Assembly: GCA_016839245.1 (NCBI GenBank)
Contig: JAEOUN010000125.1
Location: 1-34,666, forward strand
Source: Candidatus Thorarchaeota archaeon
Lineage (GTDB): Archaea > Asgardarchaeota > Thorarchaeia > Thorarchaeales > Thorarchaeaceae
Direction: 5' to 3'
DNA: 34,666 nt
A program made the translations under genes and the position numbers. A model generated the notes under the pieces. It was not told the origin of the DNA. It did no database searches and saw nothing but the letters and a program-made list of their open reading frames with translations. Shown here piece by piece: positions 15,710 through 23,886 of this stretch. Positions within the stretch are counted from its first letter, which is position 1. Every line of letters starts with the position of its first letter.

Positions 15710-15850
15710 ATGACGGACACAATGGTTCGAGTACCAAAGGCACTCCAAGAGAGATATGAGCGTCTTGAAATTAGAGACTCATGGAAATCATTTCCTGCTT
15801 TTGTAAGGGAAGCAATTCGTCAAGCTCTGGAAAAGTATGAAATCCAATAA
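15710..15850 (+). CDS. 46-aa ribbon-helix-helix regulator
   Basis: Very small DNA-binding protein from ATG 15710 with AAGGAA about 6 nt upstream. The layout matches the MetJ/Arc/CopG fold: a short strand (TDTMVRVPKAL, residues 2-11), helix A (QERYERLE, about 13-20) and helix B (FPAFVREAIRQALEKYE, about 28-44). The strand's alternating T-V-V residues would enter the DNA major groove as a dimer. At 46 residues it is nearly the minimal fold, with no effector domain, so it acts alone or as the DNA-binding part of a larger pair. Its divergent neighbour is the CxxC-pair protein. It could regulate that gene and itself. Confidence 0.75.
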   Translation: MTDTMVRVPKALQERYERLEIRDSWKSFPAFVREAIRQALEKYEIQ

Positions 15851-15875
15851 TTGACTTAGCACTTGATACGCTCAT

Positions 15876-17003
15876 TCATTTCTTAGGCTTAGATTTGGAT
15901 TTTGGAGGATTTGATGATTTCCTCTTGGATTGGCTTTTCGTTTGCTTACTAGATTCCTTCTTGCTGTCTTTAATTTTGGTTTTGTTACTCATTTTTAAAG
16001 TCTTTTGAGTCGACACAATCTCCTGATTCGTGGCGGCAGCAAATAATTCTACAGTCGCAGCCTTTTCTTCATCATAAACGGAGCTGAGACGCTTTATCTC
16101 CTGTATTTGCTCTTTCTTAACCATCTTAGCTCCTAACCTTTTTGCAAGTTTCAAGATTCTAACTGTGGATCGGGATTGCATTGCTTCGTTGAACATCACT
16201 ACTGGAAGAAGATAAGCCATAACAAAAAAGGGCAATCCTATTGTCCATAATAATGCTAGACTAGATTCATAGAAGATTGTGGAAATTGCCAATTGCTCTG
16301 ATGTTGCGGTACCAGAGATAATAGGCAGAATTATGGGGTCATAAAATTGACTGATGAACATCGTAATTGGATAGGCGAGCAATGCATATCCACCTAGCAT
16401 ATTAGCCATCCATCTTCCTACACCTTGTGTATCTGGGCACTGGCGATAGTACAAGCTCTCAGATTTGAGATGTGTAACGATGCCAGCATCATTGAGGACC
16501 CAAGTTGGCATAAAGAGAAGCAGTGCTATTGGTGCAAAGAGAAGAGCTCCCATCAAGGAAAGACTTGCATAGAATAGAGGTTTAATACTCTCAATTGGTT
16601 CGTAGCCAATGGGAAACAGAAAATTCATGATCACAGTACTGAACATCTGTGAAGAGGCAACACTAAAAAGTGCAGGTGCTGCTGCTCGTCGAATCATTTG
16701 AGTGCCATTGAATCCTCTTCCTATGTTCATTATATTCATTTCATATCGTGTGGATTTTATGATTCTAGTAATAAAGAGAATTACAACAGCTATAGGTACC
16801 GCAAAAATAGTGTACTCTATTAAGAGAATGGGAAGTGCAATTATCATTATTGTAGCTATATCTGTACCAAGCGTTGGACTTAGGGTGGCAGGAAAGAGCT
16901 CTGTGGGAGATATGTTTCTCATCACAGTTGTAATGAGATTAATCGCCACTAATGTTCCAGCAACAAACATGAATGTTGGAATCAGAAACCTTACTTTTCC
17001 CAT
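15876..17003 (-). CDS. Polytopic membrane protein with basic Lys/Ser tail, unknown function
   Basis: About 375 residues from ATG 17003; a TTG at 17015 adds four, and no ribosome site decides between them. Six or seven hydrophobic segments are seen between residues 5 and 290, for example LIPTFMFVAGTLVAINL, IMIIALPILLIEYTIFAV and LLWTIGLPFFVMAYLLPVV. The C-terminal 90 residues are soluble and end in a low-complexity Lys/Ser/Pro-rich tail (after about 340), probably cytosolic and able to bind nucleic acid, lipid head groups or a protein partner. I recognise no family motif. It lies 83 nt downstream of the site-2 protease on the same strand and may be co-transcribed, which would make it a possible partner or substrate of that protease. 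Confidence 0.8.
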   Translation of the reverse strand: MGKVRFLIPTFMFVAGTLVAINLITTVMRNISPTELFPATLSPTLGTDIATIMIIALPILLIEYTIFAVPIAVVILFITRIIKSTRYEMNIMNIGRGFNGTQMIRRAAAPALFSVASSQMFSTVIMNFLFPIGYEPIESIKPLFYASLSLMGALLFAPIALLLFMPTWVLNDAGIVTHLKSESLYYRQCPDTQGVGRWMANMLGGYALLAYPITMFISQFYDPIILPIISGTATSEQLAISTIFYESSLALLWTIGLPFFVMAYLLPVVMFNEAMQSRSTVRILKLAKRLGAKMVKKEQIQEIKRLSSVYDEEKAATVELFAAATNQEIVSTQKTLKMSNKTKIKDSKKESSKQTKSQSKRKSSNPPKSKSKPKK

Positions 17004-17086
17004 TCTAAAGACCAAGAATTCGGTCTACAATGGTATTGTTAAGCTTTCCTAGATTCCATTACTATCCTAAATCACACCAAGTACCT

Positions 17087-18256
17087 CTAGAACAAAAGCA
17101 TTTGCCACAAAGGTGGAATGCAAAGAACCAAGATAATCATAGAAATCGCAAAGAGAACGACTCGACCCCTAGACACTTCGAGTGTATCATTCAATGGTCC
17201 AGGATGTTCGCCACCAGATGATATTGCAAGGATTAGAATTGCCATCATATAGTAGCCTGTGAGTATCATAAGAATGAGTGCAATCCAGCCAATCTGTTTG
17301 TGACGTTTTGAACCAACTATTGCCCTTAGTGCATGACCACCATCAAGTTGTGCTATTGGAAAGAGATTCAGAGCAGTTACAAGCATACCGACCCATGCTG
17401 CAAATGCTACAGGATGAAGATAGATTGTACCACCAGTAGGTATCAAATCAATGAAAAGATATTCCATGATAGTAAAAAGATAAGGAACAGCAATAGATCC
17501 AGATTGCCCTGGAAATGCCTCATCTATCGCAATTAGTTGTTCAGCGGTAACGGGAACAGACATGAAAAATCCTGCGATCAAGACAATCAGAGTGACTACA
17601 AATCCAGCTAGAGGTCCAGCAAGACCCATATCGAGAAGGTCACGTCTTGTATTGGGTGGACTCTTTTGTGAGATAAATGCTCCAAAAGTCCCTCCTATCT
17701 GGGGAAGACCAGGAATAAAATAAGGTAGGGATGCCTCAATTCCAAGTCGTTGGCTCATTTTGTAATGTCCCATCTCATGAGTAAAGATGATGCCCATAAG
17801 TGCCAAAATAAACGTAAGAGTAACAAATGCAATGTCCCATACCGTGTATCCATTTGGATAGAATAAAGTGAGAAAGACTTGACTTGTTGCCTGTATGAAT
17901 CCACCAAGTGCTATGCTTGCAAGAGTGGCAATAAATAGTGCATAGTTAATCTTATTGTTACTCGGAGAAGTTTCTTGCTTTCTAATAAAGCGGAGTATAT
18001 ATTCTCCTTCAGCTTTATTCCTCCAACGGACGACAGGCCAGAGCTTCAAGCGGTCAGTTTCTTTTGTTAATTCTTTAAAGACAGCCTCTTGTTGTTCACG
18101 ACTTGGAACTACACCACCTGGCCACTGGATAACAAAAGTTGGCATACCATATTCGAGAACACTCATGTGTATCTCGAATTTCCCAGCTAATAGTTCATTC
18201 AACTCTGCGAAGGTGGGATATGTAATGATATTGTTCGGTTCGTTATCAAAAGACAA
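17087..18256 (-). CDS. Site-2 protease family (M50) intramembrane metalloprotease
   Basis: A 389-residue zinc protease that cleaves within membranes. The metal site is HEMGH (160-164) in a transmembrane helix, with the third ligand Asp305 in NLFPIAQLDGGHAL. A soluble N-terminal domain (about 10-95, with YGMPTFVIQWPGG) precedes six or more helices. This arrangement matches archaeal, cyanobacterial and chloroplast EGY-type S2P proteins rather than PDZ-containing RseP. The TTG start is supported by GGAGA 8 nt upstream. Family knowledge points to regulated intramembrane proteolysis of anchored regulators or membrane-protein quality control. No anti-sigma-like substrate is visible. The downstream membrane protein and the divergent beta-helix protein are the nearest candidates for functional partners. 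Confidence 0.92.
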   Translation of the reverse strand: MSFDNEPNNIITYPTFAELNELLAGKFEIHMSVLEYGMPTFVIQWPGGVVPSREQQEAVFKELTKETDRLKLWPVVRWRNKAEGEYILRFIRKQETSPSNNKINYALFIATLASIALGGFIQATSQVFLTLFYPNGYTVWDIAFVTLTFILALMGIIFTHEMGHYKMSQRLGIEASLPYFIPGLPQIGGTFGAFISQKSPPNTRRDLLDMGLAGPLAGFVVTLIVLIAGFFMSVPVTAEQLIAIDEAFPGQSGSIAVPYLFTIMEYLFIDLIPTGGTIYLHPVAFAAWVGMLVTALNLFPIAQLDGGHALRAIVGSKRHKQIGWIALILMILTGYYMMAILILAISSGGEHPGPLNDTLEVSRGRVVLFAISMIILVLCIPPLWQMLLF

Positions 18257-18374
18257 TTGTCAAGTCTCCACTTAGTACGTGTCAGAATGTTGGTTCAATT
18301 GAAGCATTATAAGAATATTCTCTCAGGCAGAGATGCACTAAATTACACATTGACAACGTTGATAATAAAATTCA

Positions 18375-18382
18375 TTTATAAA
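18375..18382 (+). promoter_or_regulatory. TATA box of the second beta-helix gene
   Basis: TTTATAAA lies about 45 bases before the TTG start at 18425, giving a transcript start near 18405 with a short leader that contains GGGCGGAG. This is a clear archaeal promoter in the divergent gap with the site-2 protease. Confidence 0.55.
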
Positions 18383-18424
18383 GTGGCAATAAATGAGATG
18401 GAAATACAATAGAGGGCGGAGTAT

Positions 18425-20266
18425 TTGAAAATAAGAGAAATCCTGACTCTCGGAACAATAGCCTTGATTATACTCGGAATAATCTCACTATACATGAGTG
18501 AACGGTGCACAATGCCCTTAGAAAGGGATTTCCAGCCAACTTTCCAAGACACAAGTGAGGTGTCAATCTATGGCAATGATGATTGGGAACTCCTAAGTTT
18601 GCCGGGAAATGGTAGTGCAATTTCACCTTTCATCATTGATAGAAAGATCTTCAGTAGTCTGCAAATTGGAAATTCTGATGTTTACTTTATCATACAGAAT
18701 TGCGAGTGTGAGGGAAATGCAGATCTCCGAGATGTTGAAAATGGACTCATAAAAGACTCAAGGTTCAATACCAGACTAGATGCAGAACAGTGCTCAAGTA
18801 TTGTTTTCTCAAATATTACCAATAGTGATTTGATATTATATGAATGCAATAATATTGTTCTAGTCAATTTTACAAACTACGATACAGAAACTAATAGCGA
18901 TGGCATCATTATTCGTTCTTCACAACGTGTGATAATAGATGAATGTTATTTCGAAGGATATCCTTGGGGAGTTAGCATTTGTGACTCCTCGAACTGCTCT
19001 GTTCAGTGTTGCTATTTCACAGATTGTGGATACTGGCCACCGGGTGGCGCACCCTGTCAGGGAGGAGGATTACTTGTGGATTATTGCTTGGATTGCAAAA
19101 TTCTGAATGATTCTTTCATTGACAACTATGGACAAGGCTTTAGAATTGTGCATTCTGAGTCCATTGATATTATTAACAATTACAGTGAGTACAATGGTCT
19201 TAGTGTCCAGAATTGCATACGTTGCAGTATTAATAATAATTGCCTCAAGTCTGGACTAGACTTATCGAGAAGTGAGAATTGTGATATTATAGGGAATGAA
19301 CTAGGACTTCAAGGATTATTCGTTGAGGGATCTCTTGAGCAGTTCATACATAACGTTATCAACAATACGCTGGAAGGAAAACCTCTACTATATGTTTTAC
19401 AGGAATCTGATTCAAATCACGCAAATGGTGAATATGGTCAGATATTTGTTATTGATTCTACGAGAGTAGGTATTATCAATAGTCAAGCTCTAATCTCACA
19501 GCTTGGCATCTATGTTTATTTCTCCGAATATTGTTTGATTTCTCAAGTCATTACCACAAAAATTTGGATTCGGAACAGTCCTAGAACCACTATTCAAAAC
19601 TCTGAACTTGGTGGTGGTATATCACTCTTAGATTCTCCCGAAGTTGTCATCAATGAAAACATTGTGAAGGATTCACAATCTGGAATTTTGCTTGATTTAA
19701 ATTCAAGCAGGTCAATCATTTCCAATAACTTAGTTTCGAATGTTCTTTACAATGGAATTACGATTGCATCCTCAGAATGTAAGATAGAAAACAACACAAT
19801 CACCGGCTGTGGAAGACAGTTGAGTGCATGTTATACAACGACTACGATGGTTCAAGATTTTGGAGCTATAAGAGTTCCATCAGATGATTGCCGAATTATC
19901 AATAATATTGTAGTTGATAACTTTGGATATGGCATTTGGATCACAGGCAAGAGAAATATAATTTACATGAATGTGATAGCTAGGAATTCACTAGGGAATG
20001 GTTTGAGCAGTGGTGCAGACAATCAGTGGGACAATGGAATAGACACTGGGAACAGCTGGGGAGATTGGTCTCTTGTGGGTGTCTATTTTGTCCCAGGTTC
20101 AGAAGGCTGCATAGATAGGTATCCTAATGGATACAGGGGTAATACCACTGTAATAGGGATTTCATTCACAACTCTACTGGTGACCTCATTATCAATAGGA
20201 GGTATATGTTTAGTTCTGATTTGGTTTATCAAAATTTACAGACCAAGAGCGAGGACAAATATCTAG
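18425..20266 (+). CDS. Cysteine-rich secreted beta-helix (NosD-like) protein
   Basis: 613 residues from a TTG preceded closely by GGCGGAG. It has an N-terminal membrane/signal helix (ILTLGTIALIILGIISLYM), then about 20 parallel beta-helix turns with N-x-I/V and C-x-I repeats, and a C-terminal anchor (about 580-603, TTLLVTSLSIGGICLVLIWF) with a basic tail. It is a paralogue of the protein at 13262, with the same L-P-G-N-G-S entry and GSEGCIDRYPNGY exit. It is unusually rich in cysteine for an exported protein, with clusters such as DSSNCSVQCCYFTDCGYWPP and NCIRCSINNNC, many at equivalent positions in successive turns. These could form a disulfide or metal-binding ladder along the helix. The insert YWPPGGAPCQGGG breaks the regular turn pattern. 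No enzymatic residues are recognised. It converges on the flavoenzyme gene with 8 bases between the stops. Confidence 0.85.
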   Translation: MKIREILTLGTIALIILGIISLYMSERCTMPLERDFQPTFQDTSEVSIYGNDDWELLSLPGNGSAISPFIIDRKIFSSLQIGNSDVYFIIQNCECEGNADLRDVENGLIKDSRFNTRLDAEQCSSIVFSNITNSDLILYECNNIVLVNFTNYDTETNSDGIIIRSSQRVIIDECYFEGYPWGVSICDSSNCSVQCCYFTDCGYWPPGGAPCQGGGLLVDYCLDCKILNDSFIDNYGQGFRIVHSESIDIINNYSEYNGLSVQNCIRCSINNNCLKSGLDLSRSENCDIIGNELGLQGLFVEGSLEQFIHNVINNTLEGKPLLYVLQESDSNHANGEYGQIFVIDSTRVGIINSQALISQLGIYVYFSEYCLISQVITTKIWIRNSPRTTIQNSELGGGISLLDSPEVVINENIVKDSQSGILLDLNSSRSIISNNLVSNVLYNGITIASSECKIENNTITGCGRQLSACYTTTTMVQDFGAIRVPSDDCRIINNIVVDNFGYGIWITGKRNIIYMNVIARNSLGNGLSSGADNQWDNGIDTGNSWGDWSLVGVYFVPGSEGCIDRYPNGYRGNTTVIGISFTTLLVTSLSIGGICLVLIWFIKIYRPRARTNI

Positions 20267-20274
20267 TAACTAGA

Positions 20275-22188
20275 CTATATATTAAAATCACTTGCAAATT
20301 CAAATGCATTATGAATCGTACGCAATAGGTCCGTAGTACCGTTAACTGAACCTATTCGGGCATGCTGAATGTTTTTCTTCTCCAATTGTTTAATTATACG
20401 GTCTCTTGGTTGCGGACGAGTTGCTAAGACAACTGTATCAGCATTAACATGGTAATACTTACCATCTTGAATAACAGTCACATACTTCTGCTCTATTTGC
20501 ACGACCTCTGCTTTTACCTTGGTCTGTATTCTCCTATCTCGTAGCGCCTTGAGTATAACCCATCTGGTTGTACGTCCCAAGCCAACTCCTAGAGCTTCAT
20601 CAGCGTCAATAATCTGAACTGATTTAGTATGTGAAGATAGATATAACGCAGTATAGCACCCAAGCGCTCGACCTCCGATAATGACAACATCGCCCAAGCC
20701 ATCTAATTCGAGGGATAGAACATCATAGGCACTTGTAACATGAGACATCTCAATACCATCGATTGGAGGAGCACCAGCTATTGTCCCTGTTGCGCAAACA
20801 ACATAATCAAATCCCTCATCCATTATTGTAGAAGAATCAGCATGGGTTTCGAGTCGAATGTCAACATTACTTCTCTTCAATTCACGTTCCATATAGGAAA
20901 CAAATGCCGCAAATTCTCCACGTCCAGGTATCTTTGATGCAAGGGTTAGGAAACCACCAAGCCGATTGCTCTCTTCAAGTATAGTAACATGAAATCCTCT
21001 TTGAGCCAATACTCGAGCTGTTTCCATTCCAGCGGGACCCCCACCAATTACTGCAATCTTGCCATCACCTGGAGAGCCAGTTGCTCTCTTATCTTCGTAT
21101 CCCGCAAGAGGATTGATTGCGCAGGTCACGGGTTCCATCATGAACACATGGTCCAGACATCCTTCGTTGCAGGCAATACAAGGACGAATGAATTGCTTCT
21201 CCCCCGCTCGAGCCTTCATGGGTAGTTCTGGATCTGCGATAAACCCTCTCGACATCCCAATCAATTCAACCTTTCCTCTCAAGAGGATATGTTCAGCAAT
21301 AGAGATACTATTGATCCGATTACATGCAATTACGGGAACCTTGACTACTTCTGCAATTCCCTCTGCAAGGTATGCATAATGACCACGAGGAACATCCATA
21401 GTGATTTGGGGAATTCGAGTCTCGTGCCAGCCCCCAGTTACATTCAGGCAATCTACACTGCAATCAACGAGGAGTGGTGCAAGAGTTCTGTTGTCCTCAA
21501 GAGTGAGACCGTCAGGGACGAAGTCTGCTCCGCTCATTCGATATAAGATAGGAAAGTCTGCTCCTACAGAAGCCCTCACCTTCTTAGTGACCTCGAGAGA
21601 AAATCTAGCTCGATTCCTAAAGCTGCCACCATATTCATCTTCTCTCTTATTGGTTGCAGGTGCCAGAAATTGGTTTATGATATATCCAGATGAACCGAGA
21701 ATCTCAACAGCATCAAATCCTGCGTCTTTTGCTCTCTTTGCAGCATTTCCGTAATTCTCAATCGTCTGCTGAATCCCATTAATTGATAATGCCTTGGGGG
21801 TCTCTCTAGTCAATCTACACGGGATAGCAGAGGCTGAAACAGCTGGTTCACCTAGAAAAAAAGAATGAGCATAGCGACCAGCATGATAGAGTTGAGCAGC
21901 AGCAGGAACATTGTATGAATGAATCATGTCAGTAAGCTCTTTGAGACCTTCGACATGTTCATCTCGTGAAATACCAATCATAGTTGAGCCATTCTTTCCA
22001 AGATGTTCAGTATAGCAGCCACCCACAATAATGAGACCTGGTTGATATTTTGCACGTTCACGATAGAATGCCATGAGTTGTTCAGTCACGATTCCATCAT
22101 CATCGCAATAGCCAAGATGTGTAGCAAGCATCACTAATCTATTTCTGAGCTCAAGGCGTCCAATAGATAAGGGTTCAAAGAGTTTCAT
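20275..22188 (-). CDS. FadH-like flavin/Fe-S oxidoreductase (2,4-dienoyl-CoA reductase family)
   Basis: A 637-residue three-domain reductase. The N-terminal old-yellow-enzyme TIM barrel binds FMN (about 1-330). A four-cysteine cluster motif, CIACNEGC then C (Cys337, 340, 344, 356), holds [4Fe-4S]. The C-terminal FAD/NAD(P) part begins with IAVIGGGPAGMETA (about 378-391) and has a second nucleotide motif, VVIIGGRALG. In the barrel, Tyr169 (LGSSGYIINQFL) and His255 (GGWHETRIP) match the proton-donor pair of bacterial 2,4-dienoyl-CoA reductase, which favours enoyl/dienoyl-CoA reduction over trimethylamine dehydrogenase activity. GAGGT lies 6 nt before the ATG. It is the last gene of a tight same-strand trio: radical SAM protein, MBL-fold hydrolase and this enzyme. 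The actual substrate is not known. Confidence 0.9.
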   Translation of the reverse strand: MKLFEPLSIGRLELRNRLVMLATHLGYCDDDGIVTEQLMAFYRERAKYQPGLIIVGGCYTEHLGKNGSTMIGISRDEHVEGLKELTDMIHSYNVPAAAQLYHAGRYAHSFFLGEPAVSASAIPCRLTRETPKALSINGIQQTIENYGNAAKRAKDAGFDAVEILGSSGYIINQFLAPATNKREDEYGGSFRNRARFSLEVTKKVRASVGADFPILYRMSGADFVPDGLTLEDNRTLAPLLVDCSVDCLNVTGGWHETRIPQITMDVPRGHYAYLAEGIAEVVKVPVIACNRINSISIAEHILLRGKVELIGMSRGFIADPELPMKARAGEKQFIRPCIACNEGCLDHVFMMEPVTCAINPLAGYEDKRATGSPGDGKIAVIGGGPAGMETARVLAQRGFHVTILEESNRLGGFLTLASKIPGRGEFAAFVSYMERELKRSNVDIRLETHADSSTIMDEGFDYVVCATGTIAGAPPIDGIEMSHVTSAYDVLSLELDGLGDVVIIGGRALGCYTALYLSSHTKSVQIIDADEALGVGLGRTTRWVILKALRDRRIQTKVKAEVVQIEQKYVTVIQDGKYYHVNADTVVLATRPQPRDRIIKQLEKKNIQHARIGSVNGTTDLLRTIHNAFEFASDFNI

Positions 22189-22197
22189 CAGAAAACC

Positions 22198-23076
22198 TCA
22201 TGAATAAAAGGTAAACCAGTACTTCAATGTGATATCTCCAAATCGCTCAAATCCTTGTTTAAGCGCAAGAGGGACCATACCACGTTTTACAAATGATTCG
22301 ATCGAAAATCCTGACTTGACAGAATCTTTGGCATTTTGGCGAAGCTCAGAGAGTGCTTCAATATATTTTCCGAGTTCATCTTGGCTGCAAACAAGACCAT
22401 GGCCAGGAATAATCGTATCATATTCAAAGGCATAAATTTCTTTGAGTGACAAAATCCAACGGTCAGGGTCACAAGTGGGATCACCGCCATAGGGAAATTG
22501 TCCACTGAAAATTAAGTCGCCGACAAAGACTGCATTACTATCGTGGTCTATGACAATGGAAGACCCTGATGTGTGACCACCCATCAATTTTATTGTGACC
22601 CGCTTCTCATCACCTATAGTAACTGAATCATCAAATACCATGTCAGGTAATCGAATTGTTAGAGTCTGTAGAGCATCCCATAGATCAGGTCTGTCATCCT
22701 TTGTTTGAGCATATCTTTCAATGAGAGCATCATGTTCCCATTCCATTTCAAGATTCTTTTTGCATCGATTATATGTCAATTCAGAAGAGATTAGGAGAAC
22801 TGGTTCAAATGCTTGAGTACCAAAGACATGGTCGCTGTGTGAATGGGTAAAAACCAATTTCTTGATTGGCAAGCCTGTTTCTGATTCAAGATAATTCTTC
22901 GCCATCTGACTCTTGGTATGAATCATCCCTGAATCAATCATCAGGATTTCATTATCTAGAATGATTGCTCCATGATTGCCCCCGTTTGTTCCGTCAGTAT
23001 CAGCGTAAATTCCATCATGAAGATGCTTCAGAGTCATACATTGATGAATAGGTCTCTCACAAATATACTTGTCCAA
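22198..23076 (-). CDS. MBL-fold metallohydrolase
   Basis: A soluble dinuclear-metal hydrolase of the metallo-beta-lactamase fold, 292 residues from TTG 23076; an ATG at 23037 (residue 14) is an alternative, and neither has a clear ribosome site. The metal ligands are HSHSDH (His78, His80, Asp82, His83), His168 in MGGHTSGSS, Asp187 in VFVGDLIFSG and His226 in IIPGHG. The glyoxalase II/quorum-lactonase-like layout with a late ordered PGHG is typical of group members acting on thioesters or lactones. The C-terminal 60 residues (after about 230) are helical and not distinctive. It lies 9 nt before the FadH-like reductase and 14 nt after the radical SAM gene, so all three are likely one transcript. 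A thioesterase or lactonase role beside an acyl-CoA-type reductase is inference. Confidence 0.9.
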   Translation of the reverse strand: MDKYICERPIHQCMTLKHLHDGIYADTDGTNGGNHGAIILDNEILMIDSGMIHTKSQMAKNYLESETGLPIKKLVFTHSHSDHVFGTQAFEPVLLISSELTYNRCKKNLEMEWEHDALIERYAQTKDDRPDLWDALQTLTIRLPDMVFDDSVTIGDEKRVTIKLMGGHTSGSSIVIDHDSNAVFVGDLIFSGQFPYGGDPTCDPDRWILSLKEIYAFEYDTIIPGHGLVCSQDELGKYIEALSELRQNAKDSVKSGFSIESFVKRGMVPLALKQGFERFGDITLKYWFTFYS

Positions 23077-23090
23077 TAGTCTAGCAATAA

Positions 23091-23741
23091 TTACGCAGTT
23101 GTCAATGTTCGAAGAATTCCATCTATTGCACCTTCAGGACCCTTGAAGACGCGAACACGAAATTCTACTCCCATTCGTTCAGCTATTCCCTTGCACGCAT
23201 CTATATCTACACCGGGAATGTCTACTGCTGAGAGTTCGACACGCATGTATGGTTTGCATTGCTCAGCAAAATCCAGAATTGACCTATACGCAATCCTTCC
23301 GAATTTTGACTGACAAAGTCGTAAGTAAGTATCCTCATTCTGCGCATTGAGAGAAATTTGAATTCTGTCAAGTCCAGCATCAGCGAGTTCCTGAGGTATG
23401 TTTCTATTGGGATAAATTAGGAGAGCCTGCCCATTAGTGTTCATCCTTACACGAATATCAGTCATGCTCTTAATTTTTCTAATAGATGCGAGGACTCCAT
23501 CAATATTGAGCATAGGTTCACCAAATCCAACAATCGCTATATCGCGGAATTCGTTGTTAAAGGTCTGTTCAATTGCATCAACTAATTCTTCAGGAGTTGG
23601 ATCCGCTTCCAGTTCAAGATTGAATCCAAATACGCCTTCAGAGAATTGTCGTACACAAAATAGACAGTTATTCGTGCATCGGTTTGTAGGATTAATGTAG
23701 AAGCTTCCCTCTCGCCAATAAGTAAGATTGGTCTCTGTCAT
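23091..23741 (-). CDS. Small radical SAM protein, TatD-linked-like
   Basis: A 216-residue radical S-adenosylmethionine protein. The cluster motif is RCTNNCLFCVRQF (Cys22, Cys26, Cys29), near the N terminus after a short strand (SFYINPTN). GFGEPMLN (about 92-99) is the SAM-binding GxGEP loop, and RVRMNTNGQA and IQISLNAQNEDTYLRLC are the usual later barrel strands. The small size, lack of a SPASM/auxiliary-cluster domain and the C-T-N-x-C-x-F-C-V-R start resemble the TatD-associated radical SAM group, whose function is unsettled. No TatD gene is visible here. It heads the trio with the MBL-fold protein and the FadH-like flavoenzyme, suggesting a linked but unassigned pathway. Confidence 0.85.
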   Translation of the reverse strand: MTETNLTYWREGSFYINPTNRCTNNCLFCVRQFSEGVFGFNLELEADPTPEELVDAIEQTFNNEFRDIAIVGFGEPMLNIDGVLASIRKIKSMTDIRVRMNTNGQALLIYPNRNIPQELADAGLDRIQISLNAQNEDTYLRLCQSKFGRIAYRSILDFAEQCKPYMRVELSAVDIPGVDIDACKGIAERMGVEFRVRVFKGPEGAIDGILRTLTTA

Positions 23742-23853
23742 CAGTTTTGCACTCTATTTACAAGTTTGCTATTCGAAACCTAAGATGAGCTAGTTCAAGT
23801 CCACCTCTGAATTAATGCCATTTAACACTGTCGAAAGCCACGTATTCTACTAC

Positions 23854-23869
23854 TCGATGACAACATCGA
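23854..23869 (-). terminator. Short hairpin after the permease gene
   Basis: TCGATG and CATCGA form a perfect 6-bp stem with an ACAA loop, beginning about 17 nt after the lactate-permease-family stop on the minus strand. No T run follows, so termination is only possible. The rest of the 145-base gap up to the radical SAM start contains no gene that I can support. Confidence 0.3.
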
Positions 23870-23886
23870 TTGATGATGGAATTTCT

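Noticed and set aside
13262..20266. Copper-nitrous-oxide-reductase maturation (NosDFY) cluster suggested by two NosD-like proteins
   Set aside because: No NosZ, NosF or NosY-like gene is present and the proteins show only generic beta-helix repeats with membrane anchors.
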